Source: Arthrobacter gengyunqii
GTDB taxonomy: Bacteria > Actinomycetota > Actinomycetes > Actinomycetales > Micrococcaceae
Length of the DNA: 64,000 nt
NCBI RefSeq assembly: GCF_023022985.1
Contig: NZ_CP095461.1
Coordinates: 2,046,001 to 2,110,000, forward strand
Reading direction: 5' to 3'
Below are positions 1 through 8,139 of the stretch, piece by piece. Made by a program: the position numbers and the translations under genes. The notes beneath the pieces were generated by a model. The model did not search any database, was not told the DNA's origin, and saw only the letters and a program-made list of their open reading frames with translations. The number at the start of each line of letters is the position of its first letter. Position 1 is the first letter of the stretch.

Positions 1-2
1 GC

Positions 3-320
3 GAAATGGGACCGTTCGAGTTGTGGAACGACGGCACGGACATACCGGTGTTCGCCTGGCGGCTCAAAGAGGGCCACACGGACAAGTGGACCCTGTATGA
101 CCTGGCCGAACGGCTGCGGACCAAGGGCTGGCTGGTGCCGGCCTACCCCATGCCCAGCAACCTGGAGAACCTGACCGTGGAACGGATTGTGGTCCGCAAC
201 GGTCTCAGCATGGATCTCGCAGACAGTCTCCTGGAAGACATCCGGAAGGAAACCGAGTACCTCGATCGGCTTGAATCGCCGATGCCGCAGGAGTCAGCAC
301 AGCCTGGCTTCCATCACTAA
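3..320 (+). CDS. gadB: Glutamate decarboxylase, C-terminal part (5' end outside window)
   Basis: Only the last 105 codons are present; the frame is open to the left edge, so the ATG at 6 is internal. Full-length family members are PLP enzymes of about 460 residues that decarboxylate glutamate to GABA in the cytosol and consume a proton. The fragment matches the family C-terminus: GPFELWND near the edge, then WTLYDLAERLR and GWLVPAYPMP. The catalytic lysine lies outside the window, so activity cannot be judged. It sits 18 bp before a GadC-type antiporter gene and in one operon with a glutaminase gene, which strongly supports the decarboxylase call. Confidence 0.9.
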   Translation, partial: EMGPFELWNDGTDIPVFAWRLKEGHTDKWTLYDLAERLRTKGWLVPAYPMPSNLENLTVERIVVRNGLSMDLADSLLEDIRKETEYLDRLESPMPQESAQPGFHH

Positions 321-338
321 CCACGGAAGGTGAGTGGA

Positions 339-2087
339 ATGAGTAATCCCACGGCATCGAGCGGTTCATCAGCGGCGAATTCGGGCGCATCCGGCCCCAA
401 GTCACCTACGCCGACTCAGACATCAAAAAAATCCAAGCAGGCCGCCACCATTACCATTGGCGCCCTGGCCGTCATGAACATCGTGGCAGTGGTCAGCCTC
501 CGTGGCCTGCCCTCGGAAGCGGAATACGGACTGAGCTCAATCTTCTACTACGTGCTCGCTGCCGTGGTGTTCCTGATACCGGTATCCCTGGTGGCCGCAG
601 AGCTCGCAACAGGCTGGCCGGAGACCGGCGGGGTCTTCCGCTGGGTCGGTGAGGCCTTCGGGCCGCGCTGGGCCTTCCTGGCCATGTTCATGCTGTTCAT
701 TGAAGTCACCATCTGGTTCCCCACCGTGTTGACCTTTGGTGCGGTGTCACTGGCCTATACCGGGGAGAACCAGAACATAGACGCGCAGCTGGCAGGCAAT
801 AAAGTCTTTGTCCTGGCCGTGGTGCTGGTGGTGTACTGGCTTGCTACGTTCATTGCCTTCCGCGGAGCAGCGGCCTTCTCCAAGGTCAGCCAGTGGGGCG
901 GGATCGTCGGCACCATCATTCCGGCGATCATCCTCATCGTTCTTGGGTTCTCCTACTACTTCGCCGGAAACACCCCGCAGATCAAGATGGGCTGGGGTGA
1001 ACTCATCCCGGACTTCTCCAACTTCTCCAACGTGGTGCTGGCAGCGAGCATCTTCCTGTTCTATGCCGGCATGGAAATGAACGCCATCCACGTAAAGGAA
1101 GTCAAGAATCCAACCCGCGATTATCCAATCGCAGTACTGATTGCGGCAGCCGGAACGGTCATCATCTTTGTCCTGGGCACGCTCGCCATTGCCTTTGTGG
1201 TTCCCCAGGCCGATATCAACCTGACCCAAAGCCTGCTGACCTCCTACAACGACATGTTCGAATGGGCCGGAATCGGATGGGCCGGGCCGATTGTCGCCTT
1301 CATGCTCCTCATCGGTGTACTGGCCGGCGTCGTCACGTGGGTGGCCGGGCCTTCCACCGGGCTGCTCACCGTCGCAAGGGCGGGCTACCTGCCCCGCTTC
1401 TGGCAGCACACCAACAAGCACGGCATGGGTACCCACATCCTGTTCTTCCAGGCCTTCGCTGTTACCGGACTGGGCGTCATCTACGTTGTCCTTCCGTCAG
1501 TGCAGGCCGCCTATCAAATCCTGAGCCAGCTGACGGTGATCCTCTATCTGATCATGTACATACTGATGTTCGCCGGCGCCATTTACCTGAGGTTCAGCCA
1601 GCCAAACCGGCCGCGCCCCTACCGGGTTCCGGGCGGGAACGTCGGGATGTGGCTCATCGGCGGCGTCGGGCTCCTGGGGTCCCTGGTGGCTTTTGTCTTC
1701 AGCTTCATTCCCCCGGACCAGATTTCCGTCGGGTCACCCGCAGTGTACGTGGGCATCCTGATCGGAGGCGCCGTGATCTTCGTGGTCCTGCCGCTGGTGA
1801 TTTACGCACTGCGCAAGCCGCATTGGCGGGATCCTGAGAGCAACTTTGAGCCGTTCACCTGGCAAATCGAACACACCCACCCCGGGACGGTCTCGAAATC
1901 CTCTGTTCCGACTTCGGTCCTCGTGGAACAGGCGCTCTCGGGGACATCCGCCGCTTCCGGTTCGGCCGCGGCAGGCGGAGCAGCAGCGGGCGACGGCGCA
2001 GCACGGCCGGGCACGGCCGCTGACGGCAACAAACCATCCCTCAGGCCTCGTCCCGGGCCTGCCGCCGGCGGGAGCGCAGCCTTATGA
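339..2087 (+). CDS. gadC: Glutamate/GABA antiporter, GadC-type APC transporter
   Basis: Membrane antiporter of the APC superfamily with about 12 hydrophobic segments, expected to exchange external glutamate (or glutamine) for the GABA made by the upstream decarboxylase. The ATG at 339 is preferred over the GTG at 330 because GGAAGG at 324-329 is correctly spaced only for 339. The N-terminus is a Ser/Thr-rich soluble stretch; the first membrane segment starts near residue 45 with AVMNIVAVVSLRGLPSEAEY, typical of GadC. After the last helix there is a tail of about 90 residues. In E. coli GadC the C-terminal tail plugs the channel at neutral pH; here the tail ends in an Ala/Gly/Pro-rich stretch. 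The stop overlaps the glsA start (ATGA). Confidence 0.9.
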   Translation: MSNPTASSGSSAANSGASGPKSPTPTQTSKKSKQAATITIGALAVMNIVAVVSLRGLPSEAEYGLSSIFYYVLAAVVFLIPVSLVAAELATGWPETGGVFRWVGEAFGPRWAFLAMFMLFIEVTIWFPTVLTFGAVSLAYTGENQNIDAQLAGNKVFVLAVVLVVYWLATFIAFRGAAAFSKVSQWGGIVGTIIPAIILIVLGFSYYFAGNTPQIKMGWGELIPDFSNFSNVVLAASIFLFYAGMEMNAIHVKEVKNPTRDYPIAVLIAAAGTVIIFVLGTLAIAFVVPQADINLTQSLLTSYNDMFEWAGIGWAGPIVAFMLLIGVLAGVVTWVAGPSTGLLTVARAGYLPRFWQHTNKHGMGTHILFFQAFAVTGLGVIYVVLPSVQAAYQILSQLTVILYLIMYILMFAGAIYLRFSQPNRPRPYRVPGGNVGMWLIGGVGLLGSLVAFVFSFIPPDQISVGSPAVYVGILIGGAVIFVVLPLVIYALRKPHWRDPESNFEPFTWQIEHTHPGTVSKSSVPTSVLVEQALSGTSAASGSAAAGGAAAGDGAARPGTAADGNKPSLRPRPGPAAGGSAAL

Positions 2088-3034
2088 TGCCGGATAAGGC
2101 AGCAATTAACCATGCCGTTGAAACGGCGTACTCGGACCATGCCAAGGACACCGGCGGCGCCAACGCCAGTTACATTCCGTATCTGGCGTCCGTGGACCCG
2201 TCATTGTTCGGAGTGTGCGTGGTAACGGCCGACGGCGACGTGTTCGAAGCCGGCGACACCGGGTTCGAGTTTGCCTTGGAATCCATTTCCAAGGTGTTCT
2301 CCATGACCCTGGCCATGCAGGAAGTGGGGTTGCCGGAGTTCCATGACAAGGTGGGCGCGGATCCAACCGGTGAACCGTTCAACTCCGTCATGGCGGTGGC
2401 GATGCACGATAACAAGCCGGTGTCGCCGCTGGTGAATGCGGGGGCCATGTCCACGGTTTCGTTGATTCCGGCGGAGTCCCCGGATGAGCGGTGGAAAAAG
2501 ATCCTGGACATGCAAAGTGCATTTGCCGGACGGGAGATCCGCCTCAGCGACGCCGTCAATGATTCCGAGCAGTCCACCAACTTCCACAACCGGGCCATCG
2601 CCTGGTTGCTGTATTCGGGCGGAACGATGTATTCGGATCCGATGGAGGCATGCGAGGTCTACACCCGGCAGTGCTCCACCCTGGTGACCACCCGGGACCT
2701 GGCGACGATGGGAGCCACTGTTGCCGCCAGGGGCCGGAACCCGGTCACGGGAAAGCAGGTGTTTGATGCCGCCCTGGTGCCGCCGATTCTGGCGGAAATG
2801 ACCATGGAGGGTATGTACACGGCTTCCGGGGACTGGGCCTACAAGGTGGGCCTGCCGGGTAAGAGCGGGGTGGGCGGCGGTATCCTGGCGATCATGCCTG
2901 GCACCCTCGCCATTGCTGCCTTCTCTCCGCCGCTGGACCCGGTGGGCAACAGCGTCCGGGGCCAGAAGGCCGCGGCCCAGGTGGCTGCGGCCCTGAATCT
3001 CAACATCTACAACGCCACGGATTACGCCCGGTAA
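2084..3034 (+). CDS. glsA: Glutaminase A
   Basis: Serine-dependent glutaminase of the beta-lactamase fold, 316 residues, hydrolysing glutamine to glutamate and ammonia. The SxxK catalytic pair is visible as SISK at residues 67-70, and the C-terminal GKSGVGGGI motif is present. The start overlaps the gadC stop; a second ATG follows directly at 2087 and is equally possible. In E. coli the acid-inducible glutaminase YbaS works with GadC in glutamine-dependent acid resistance: ammonia neutralises protons and the glutamate can feed the decarboxylase. Clustering with gadB and gadC here points to the same role rather than housekeeping nitrogen metabolism. Confidence 0.93.
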   Translation: MMPDKAAINHAVETAYSDHAKDTGGANASYIPYLASVDPSLFGVCVVTADGDVFEAGDTGFEFALESISKVFSMTLAMQEVGLPEFHDKVGADPTGEPFNSVMAVAMHDNKPVSPLVNAGAMSTVSLIPAESPDERWKKILDMQSAFAGREIRLSDAVNDSEQSTNFHNRAIAWLLYSGGTMYSDPMEACEVYTRQCSTLVTTRDLATMGATVAARGRNPVTGKQVFDAALVPPILAEMTMEGMYTASGDWAYKVGLPGKSGVGGGILAIMPGTLAIAAFSPPLDPVGNSVRGQKAAAQVAAALNLNIYNATDYAR

Positions 3035-3049
3035 TAATTTCGGGAGCAG

Positions 3050-3823
3050 TTAACGAAAGTTGAGGTCGGCGGTGATGCGTTCAGCCGCCGACCTCAGCTG
3101 TGGAATCACCGAGTCCTCCAATGACTCATCGGGGTCCCGGTGTGTCTGCAGGGATACGTTCGCGGCCGCCACCACTTTGCCGGCACGGGACACCGGAACC
3201 GCCACCCCGCGGAGCCCGCCTTCCAGTTCGTCAGTGACCCGGCTCCAGCCGCGGGTGCCGGCAAGCTCCACTTCGGCGCGCAGCTCGGCGAGGCTGGAGA
3301 CAGTATGCGGAGTCAGCGGCCGGAGTTCGACGGCGGCCAAATGCGCTTCGCGCTCGGCGGGCTCCAGGGCAGCGATGAGGATCCGCCCCATGGATGTTGC
3401 CCAGGCGGGAAACCGGGTGCCGACATTAACGGACACATGAACCAGCCGGGGTGCCGTAAAGCGTGCCACATAGACCACGTGCATACCGTCGAGTACGCAA
3501 AGTGACGTGGTTTCGCCCAGGTCTTCAGCCAGCATCTTCAGGTGCGGCTCGGCAACCGTCGGGAGGGAAAGGGTCGCGAGGAAGGCAGAACCAATGTCCA
3601 GGGAACGCGGCGCCAACTCGAACAGCGTGCCGTCGCTGCGCAGGTATCCCAGATCACGCAGGGTGAGCAGGAAACGCCGGGCCGCGGCCCGGCTCAGATC
3701 CGCCGCAGCCGCCACCGCGCTGACGCTCAACCTCGGGTGCTCAGGCGTGAAAGAGCTCAGCACCGCGAGGGTCTTCTCCGTCGACTTTACGTAATACCCG
3801 CCGCCAGCTCCCATGTCAGCCAT
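3050..3823 (-). CDS. IclR-family transcriptional regulator, probably of quinate/shikimate genes
   Basis: Cytosolic DNA-binding regulator of about 257 residues. The N-terminal winged helix-turn-helix (roughly residues 15-75, with LSVSAVAAAADLSRAAARRF) is followed by an IclR effector domain containing TSLCVLDGMHVVYVARF. It has the features of the PcaU/PobR subgroup that senses aromatic or hydroaromatic acids. The ATG at 3823 overlaps the end of the upstream dehydratase gene by 8 bp; ATG 3814 is an alternative. A longer upstream reading frame exists but has no family similarity before this start. As the last gene of the minus-strand operon it probably regulates that operon and the divergent transporter. 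Confidence 0.85.
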   Translation of the reverse strand: MADMGAGGGYYVKSTEKTLAVLSSFTPEHPRLSVSAVAAAADLSRAAARRFLLTLRDLGYLRSDGTLFELAPRSLDIGSAFLATLSLPTVAEPHLKMLAEDLGETTSLCVLDGMHVVYVARFTAPRLVHVSVNVGTRFPAWATSMGRILIAALEPAEREAHLAAVELRPLTPHTVSSLAELRAEVELAGTRGWSRVTDELEGGLRGVAVPVSRAGKVVAAANVSLQTHRDPDESLEDSVIPQLRSAAERITADLNFR

Positions 3824-5693
3824 CCCGTCTGCCGCTGCGGGCACGCTGATACTGCGAGGCCAGCCGCACCGGAGCATTGGGAGCCCCGTAACCGTCGTAC
3901 CGGGCCCGGCGCTCCACCACCTCGAAGAACACGTTGCCCACTGTCGCCGTGTAGAAATGCAGGAACTCCCCGTCCTCATCCCTGTCATACAGCAGGTTCA
4001 GGGACTGCAGGACATCCAGCATGTCATCACCGAGCCGGAACCGTGCCTGCAGGTCCTCGTAGTAGTTGGCCGGAACCGGCAGGAAATCCAGGCCCCGCTG
4101 CCGTGCCTGCCGCGCCAGTGCAACCACGTCGCGGCAGGCAAACGCCACATGCTGCGGATAGTCCGCGCCACCGTGCGGCTGTTCCAGTCCCATTGGTGCA
4201 ATGTTCAGGGCCAGCCGGACAGCGCCGTCGCTGCTGCACATCACCTGGCTGCGGACCAAACCCATGGGGCTCGGCACTTCCTGCGATGCGCGCGGGACGA
4301 GGGAAAGGGTCGATTCATAGAACAGCACGGCTTCGTCAAAGTGCTGCCACGGCTGGGAAAGGTTGATGTGATCGATGTGGGTGATCAGCGGCTCACCTTC
4401 GACGACGCCGTCCGATCCGAACTCCTCCGCCCATGCAACGGTTCCGTCCCCGGTGGCCTCACACAGGAAGATTTCAGTGGAATCGGGGGCCGAGACAGCT
4501 TGCAGGACGGCTTCGTCCGCCTGGCTGCGCCTGCTGACCGGTTGCGCTTTCAGCTGGACGGCGCGCGAGGCTGCGGCCAGGGGGTCCTGTACATCCAGCC
4601 CCAGTGCCGAAACTGCCGGCGCCAGACCCCGGGCCTGCTGCTGGTTGATGATCACCCGCGCCCCGCCGGCGCTCCACAGCTGCACCGGCTTTGTCCGGTG
4701 CCGGCCTTCGCAGTGCAGGCCCAGCTGGAACAGCAGCTCTTCCACGGCCCCGCTGTCTCCCGCCTTCACTTCAGCGAAATTAAAGCCTGTCGGCTGGGCA
4801 ACTGCCGGAAGGGTGGCGAGTTCCATCGGGTATGCGGGGAAGCCGCCGTCGTTCCCCGGAGCACCGCCGTGTTCCGCAAGGGCGACGGAAGTCCTTTCTT
4901 CGAGCCAAATCAGCGACCGCATCGCGTCCACCGCTGTCCGTTCCTCGGCTGTCTGCCGGAACACGTCATTGAAAACTTCCAGCGACACCGGCCCGTTGTA
5001 GCCGCTGCGGACCAGATGCGTCATAAAAGTCGTCAGGTCGAAGGCGCCTTCACCGGGAAATACCCGGTAGTGCCGACTCCAGGAAAGCACATCCAGGGAC
5101 AATTCCGGAGCGTCGGCCAACTGGACGAAGAAGATCTTCTCCGCCGGTAGCTTTTCGATCCCGGCAGGGTCCGCGCCGCGCGAGAGAATGTGGAAACTGT
5201 CCAGGCACGTGCCCACATTGGGATGGTCCGCCAGGTCCACAATCCTCTGCGCGTGCTCAAAGTCGTTCACGTATTTGCCCCAGGCGAGCGCCTCGTAGGC
5301 GAGCCGGATCCCGTACCCCGCGGCAACCTCTCCCATGCGGCGCAGCTGGGAGGCGGCGACGTCGTCGTCATCCACGGTGGCTGTGGCCACATTGCTGCAC
5401 ACCAGCATGGTGTCGATGCCCAAGCGGTTCATCAGTGCGAACTTGGCTTCCGCGCGGTACAGGTTCTCGAGGAGCAACTCCTCAGTGACACCCTCAAAAT
5501 CCCGGAACGGCTGGAACAGGTCCAGGCTCAGACCCAGCGCAGCAGCCAGGCCCCGGATCTCCTCCGGGCTGTGCGGCGACACGATGAGGTCCTGTTCAAA
5601 AATCTCGATACCGTCGAACCCGGCGGCCGCACAGGCTCTCATCTTTTCTTCCAGCGTGCCGCTCAGGCACACCGTTGCTATGGATGTACGCAC
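3816..5693 (-). CDS. qsuB: 3-dehydroshikimate dehydratase, QsuB-like two-domain protein
   Basis: Predicted to convert 3-dehydroshikimate to protocatechuate in quinate/shikimate catabolism. The 625-residue length fits the long QsuB/QuiC1-type enzymes. The N-terminal half (about 1-270) is a sugar-phosphate isomerase/epimerase-type TIM barrel, with FDGIEIFEQDL and TCLDSFHIL. The C-terminal half (about 280-610) is related to 4-hydroxyphenylpyruvate dioxygenase/VOC proteins, with HIDHINLSQPW, QHVAFACRDV and FFEVVERR. The start is a GTG at 5693, preceded by GGGGAG at good spacing. The dehydrogenase gene lies 12 bp upstream in the same operon and the IclR regulator overlaps the end. Confidence 0.9.
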   Translation of the reverse strand: MRTSIATVCLSGTLEEKMRACAAAGFDGIEIFEQDLIVSPHSPEEIRGLAAALGLSLDLFQPFRDFEGVTEELLLENLYRAEAKFALMNRLGIDTMLVCSNVATATVDDDDVAASQLRRMGEVAAGYGIRLAYEALAWGKYVNDFEHAQRIVDLADHPNVGTCLDSFHILSRGADPAGIEKLPAEKIFFVQLADAPELSLDVLSWSRHYRVFPGEGAFDLTTFMTHLVRSGYNGPVSLEVFNDVFRQTAEERTAVDAMRSLIWLEERTSVALAEHGGAPGNDGGFPAYPMELATLPAVAQPTGFNFAEVKAGDSGAVEELLFQLGLHCEGRHRTKPVQLWSAGGARVIINQQQARGLAPAVSALGLDVQDPLAAASRAVQLKAQPVSRRSQADEAVLQAVSAPDSTEIFLCEATGDGTVAWAEEFGSDGVVEGEPLITHIDHINLSQPWQHFDEAVLFYESTLSLVPRASQEVPSPMGLVRSQVMCSSDGAVRLALNIAPMGLEQPHGGADYPQHVAFACRDVVALARQARQRGLDFLPVPANYYEDLQARFRLGDDMLDVLQSLNLLYDRDEDGEFLHFYTATVGNVFFEVVERRARYDGYGAPNAPVRLASQYQRARSGRRDG

Positions 5694-5705
5694 AGTGCCG
5701 CTCCC

Positions 5706-6587
5706 CTACAGTCCACGCTCGATGAGATTCAGGAAATCCGCGCGCATCAGGTCCGGATCCGGCCGGATGCCGGTGATCAGCTCAAATGCATCCACGGCCT
5801 GCCCCACTGCCATCTGGCCCCCGTCGAGCACGGCACAGCCCCGGGCACGTGCAGCCCGGACCAATTCGGTCTCCAGCGGACGGTAGACGACGTCGGCAAC
5901 CCACTGACGGGGTGACAGCAGCTCAGGGTCCAGCGGCAGCCCGGGATGGGAGTGCATTCCCACCGGCGTGGCGTGCATGAAGCCGTCCGCATCGGCCAGG
6001 ACAGCGGGGAGATCCCCAGCGTCCGCCGGGGCCACGGTTCGGTCGGGGAAGAGCCGGCCCAACGCGCCGGCGCGTTCCGCAGCACGGGAGTAGTCGACGT
6101 CGATCAGGATCAGGTGCTTGGTGCCCGCTTTGAGCAGGGCGTACGCGACGGCGGAGCCGGCGCCGCCCACTCCCAGCTGCACCACACGGTCCAGGACCGC
6201 GTCCGGGAGGCCCGTTGCCAGTGCAGACGCAAATCCGGAGAAGTCAGTATTGTGTCCGACGAATTTTCCGTCCCGGATCAGGACGGTGTTCACGGCCCCC
6301 AGCCGGGCGGCGTCGTCGGACACCTCGTCCAGGAAGCGCAGGACGAGCTGCTTGCACGGATGGGTGATGTTGAAGGCATTGAAACCCAGGTCCCGTCCGC
6401 CGTGCAGCAGGGCCTTCAGCCTCGCGTCGACACCCTCGCCGGACCCGAGCATGGCCAGATCCACCGGCCGGTAGAGATACCGCAGCCCCAGCCGGTCAGC
6501 CGCCTGCTCATGCATGGGGGGTGAGAGGGACGGCGTGACGCCCTCCCCGATAAGGCCAACCAAAAAAGACTCGGACGGACTGCTCAC
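5706..6587 (-). CDS. qsuD: Quinate/shikimate dehydrogenase (QsuD-like)
   Basis: Shikimate dehydrogenase-family enzyme, about 293 residues, probably acting in the catabolic direction with NAD+. Family marks are LIGEGVTPSLSPPMHE at the N-terminus, the substrate-binding NITHPCKQ with the catalytic lysine, GAVNTVLI, GHNTDFSGF, the cofactor glycine motif GVGGAGSAVAYAL and a C-terminal DGGQMAVGQAVDAF. The GTG at 6587 is chosen because AAAGGA lies 8 nt before it; the in-frame ATG at 6596 overlaps that ribosome-binding site. It is the first gene of the minus-strand operon, divergent from the transporter. A biosynthetic AroE role is less likely given the neighbours. Confidence 0.88.
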   Translation of the reverse strand: MSSPSESFLVGLIGEGVTPSLSPPMHEQAADRLGLRYLYRPVDLAMLGSGEGVDARLKALLHGGRDLGFNAFNITHPCKQLVLRFLDEVSDDAARLGAVNTVLIRDGKFVGHNTDFSGFASALATGLPDAVLDRVVQLGVGGAGSAVAYALLKAGTKHLILIDVDYSRAAERAGALGRLFPDRTVAPADAGDLPAVLADADGFMHATPVGMHSHPGLPLDPELLSPRQWVADVVYRPLETELVRAARARGCAVLDGGQMAVGQAVDAFELITGIRPDPDLMRADFLNLIERGL

Positions 6588-6694
6588 GGAACGCATCCTT
6601 TCGCGGTGCGGCAGCGGGGGCTTCCCGCGCTGGACGTGCGTAACACTGCAGCTCAGGACATTGCCGGGCACTGCAGCTGTGAGCTACATTACTT

Positions 6695-6736
6695 GAACTG
6701 TTCGAGTTCTGCACACCTGTGCGAATAGCGCACAGG
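6695..6736. promoter_or_regulatory. Two inverted repeats in the divergent quinate/shikimate promoter
   Basis: The 195-bp region between qsuD and the transporter contains two perfect inverted repeats. The first is GAACT-N5-AGTTC (6695-6709). The second has 8-bp arms, CCTGTGCG at 6716-6723 and CGCACAGG at 6729-6736, separated by 5 bp. Their position between divergent genes and the presence of an IclR-family regulator at the operon end suggest they are its operators. No clear -35/-10 pair could be assigned. Confidence 0.6.
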
Positions 6737-6782
6737 GTCCCCTTTCAGCCCGTTCCTGCAGCACACCTCCACAGGAGAACCC

Positions 6783-8111
6783 ATGACTGAGACCGTCCCG
6801 GCGGGCAAAGTGCACGCCAAAACGCCCAAAAAGGCGGCAGCAGCCAGCTTCATGGGCAGCGCCGTTGAGTACTACGATTTCTTCATCTTTGGCTCCGCCG
6901 CGGCGCTGATCTTCCCCTATGTCTTCTTCCCGGACTCCGGTACGCAGGCATCGATCATGTCGCTGGCAACCTTTGGCTTCGCGTACGTTGCCCGCCCGGT
7001 GGGCGCGGTGGTGCTCGGCCACTTCGGTGACCGGGTGGGCCGCCAGAAAGTACTGATGTTCACCCTGGTCCTGATGGGAGCGTCGACCTTCCTGATCGGC
7101 TGCCTTCCCAGCTTCGACGTCATCGGCTGGTGGGCTCCGGCGCTGCTGGTCGTGTGCCGGCTGATGCAGGGCCTGTCCGCCGCGGGCGAGCAGGCCGGAG
7201 CCAGCTCCCTGACGCTGGAACATGCGCCGGACAACCGCCGTTCGTTCTTTACTTCCTGGACGCTCACCGGAACCCAGGGCGGGCAGATCCTCGCCGCGCT
7301 GGTCTTCATTCCCGTACTGGCCCTGCCGGATGACATCAAGTACGGCATCGGATGGCGCATTCCGTTCTGGCTCAGCGCGGTGGTGGTCCTGGTGACCTAC
7401 TTCATCCGCCGCTCACTGCACGAGACACCCACCTTCGCCGCCGCAAAGGCCAACAACGAAATCTCCCGCCTCCCCGTCGGCGACCTGCTGGCCCACCACT
7501 GGCGCGATGTACTGCGCGTCATCTGCTGTGCCTTCATTGCAGCGGTGTCCACCGTGTACGGCACCCTGGCCATCAAGTACGGCACCGAGGTGGGCGACGT
7601 CGACGCGAGCATCACGCTCTGGCTTGTGGTGGCCGGAAACGTTGTCGCGCTGGGTACGCAGCCGCTGTTCGGGATGCTGGCGGACCGGATCGGGCGCAAG
7701 CCCGTGTTCATCTACGGTGCCCTCTCGTCCGCCGCAGTGATGCCGTTCTATCTGTTGTCGATGGAATCGGGAAACACGCTGCTGCAGTTCGCACTGTCCG
7801 TGGCAGTGTTCTCCTGCGGCTACGCTGCCGCCAACGCGGTGTGGCCGTCCTTCTACGCCGAAATGTTCAGTGCCAAGGTCCGGTTCTCCGGGCTGGCCAT
7901 CGGCACCCAGCTGGGCTTTCTGATGGCCGGCTTCGCACCGTCCATCGTGGCAGCACTGGGTGGACTGGAGCCGGGCGGCTGGGTGGTGATCAGCCTGTTC
8001 ACCGCGGCGATCAGCATCATCGCTTCGGTATCGGCCCTAACGGCAAAGGAGACTTATCGGACGGCCACGGCAGAACTGGGCGGGGTCAGGAGCGCCGCCA
8101 CGGCGCACTGA
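6783..8111 (+). CDS. MFS transporter of the metabolite:H+ symporter type, probably shikimate/quinate uptake
   Basis: Inner-membrane transporter of 442 residues with about 12 membrane segments. The MHS subfamily is recognised from the N-terminal AVEYYDFFIFGSAAALIF, the loop motif GHFGDRVGRQKVL, and the second-half motif GMLADRIGRKPVF. ShiA, the E. coli shikimate permease, belongs to this family. A ribosome-binding site, AGGAGA, precedes the ATG. The divergent arrangement with quinate/shikimate catabolic genes makes shikimate, quinate or a related hydroaromatic acid the likely substrate; sequence alone does not distinguish these from other MHS substrates such as proline, betaine or citrate. Confidence 0.85.
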   Translation: MTETVPAGKVHAKTPKKAAAASFMGSAVEYYDFFIFGSAAALIFPYVFFPDSGTQASIMSLATFGFAYVARPVGAVVLGHFGDRVGRQKVLMFTLVLMGASTFLIGCLPSFDVIGWWAPALLVVCRLMQGLSAAGEQAGASSLTLEHAPDNRRSFFTSWTLTGTQGGQILAALVFIPVLALPDDIKYGIGWRIPFWLSAVVVLVTYFIRRSLHETPTFAAAKANNEISRLPVGDLLAHHWRDVLRVICCAFIAAVSTVYGTLAIKYGTEVGDVDASITLWLVVAGNVVALGTQPLFGMLADRIGRKPVFIYGALSSAAVMPFYLLSMESGNTLLQFALSVAVFSCGYAAANAVWPSFYAEMFSAKVRFSGLAIGTQLGFLMAGFAPSIVAALGGLEPGGWVVISLFTAAISIIASVSALTAKETYRTATAELGGVRSAATAH

Positions 8112-8139
8112 GCACCTGCGAAGCGCAGTGACAGATCCG

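Noticed and set aside
3813..5150. A 445-residue open frame on the plus strand
   Set aside because: Antisense to the QsuB-like gene; no recognisable protein features.
6678..6694. CRP/GlxR-like site TGTGA-N6-TTACT
   Set aside because: The right half deviates from TCACA at two of five positions; likely chance.
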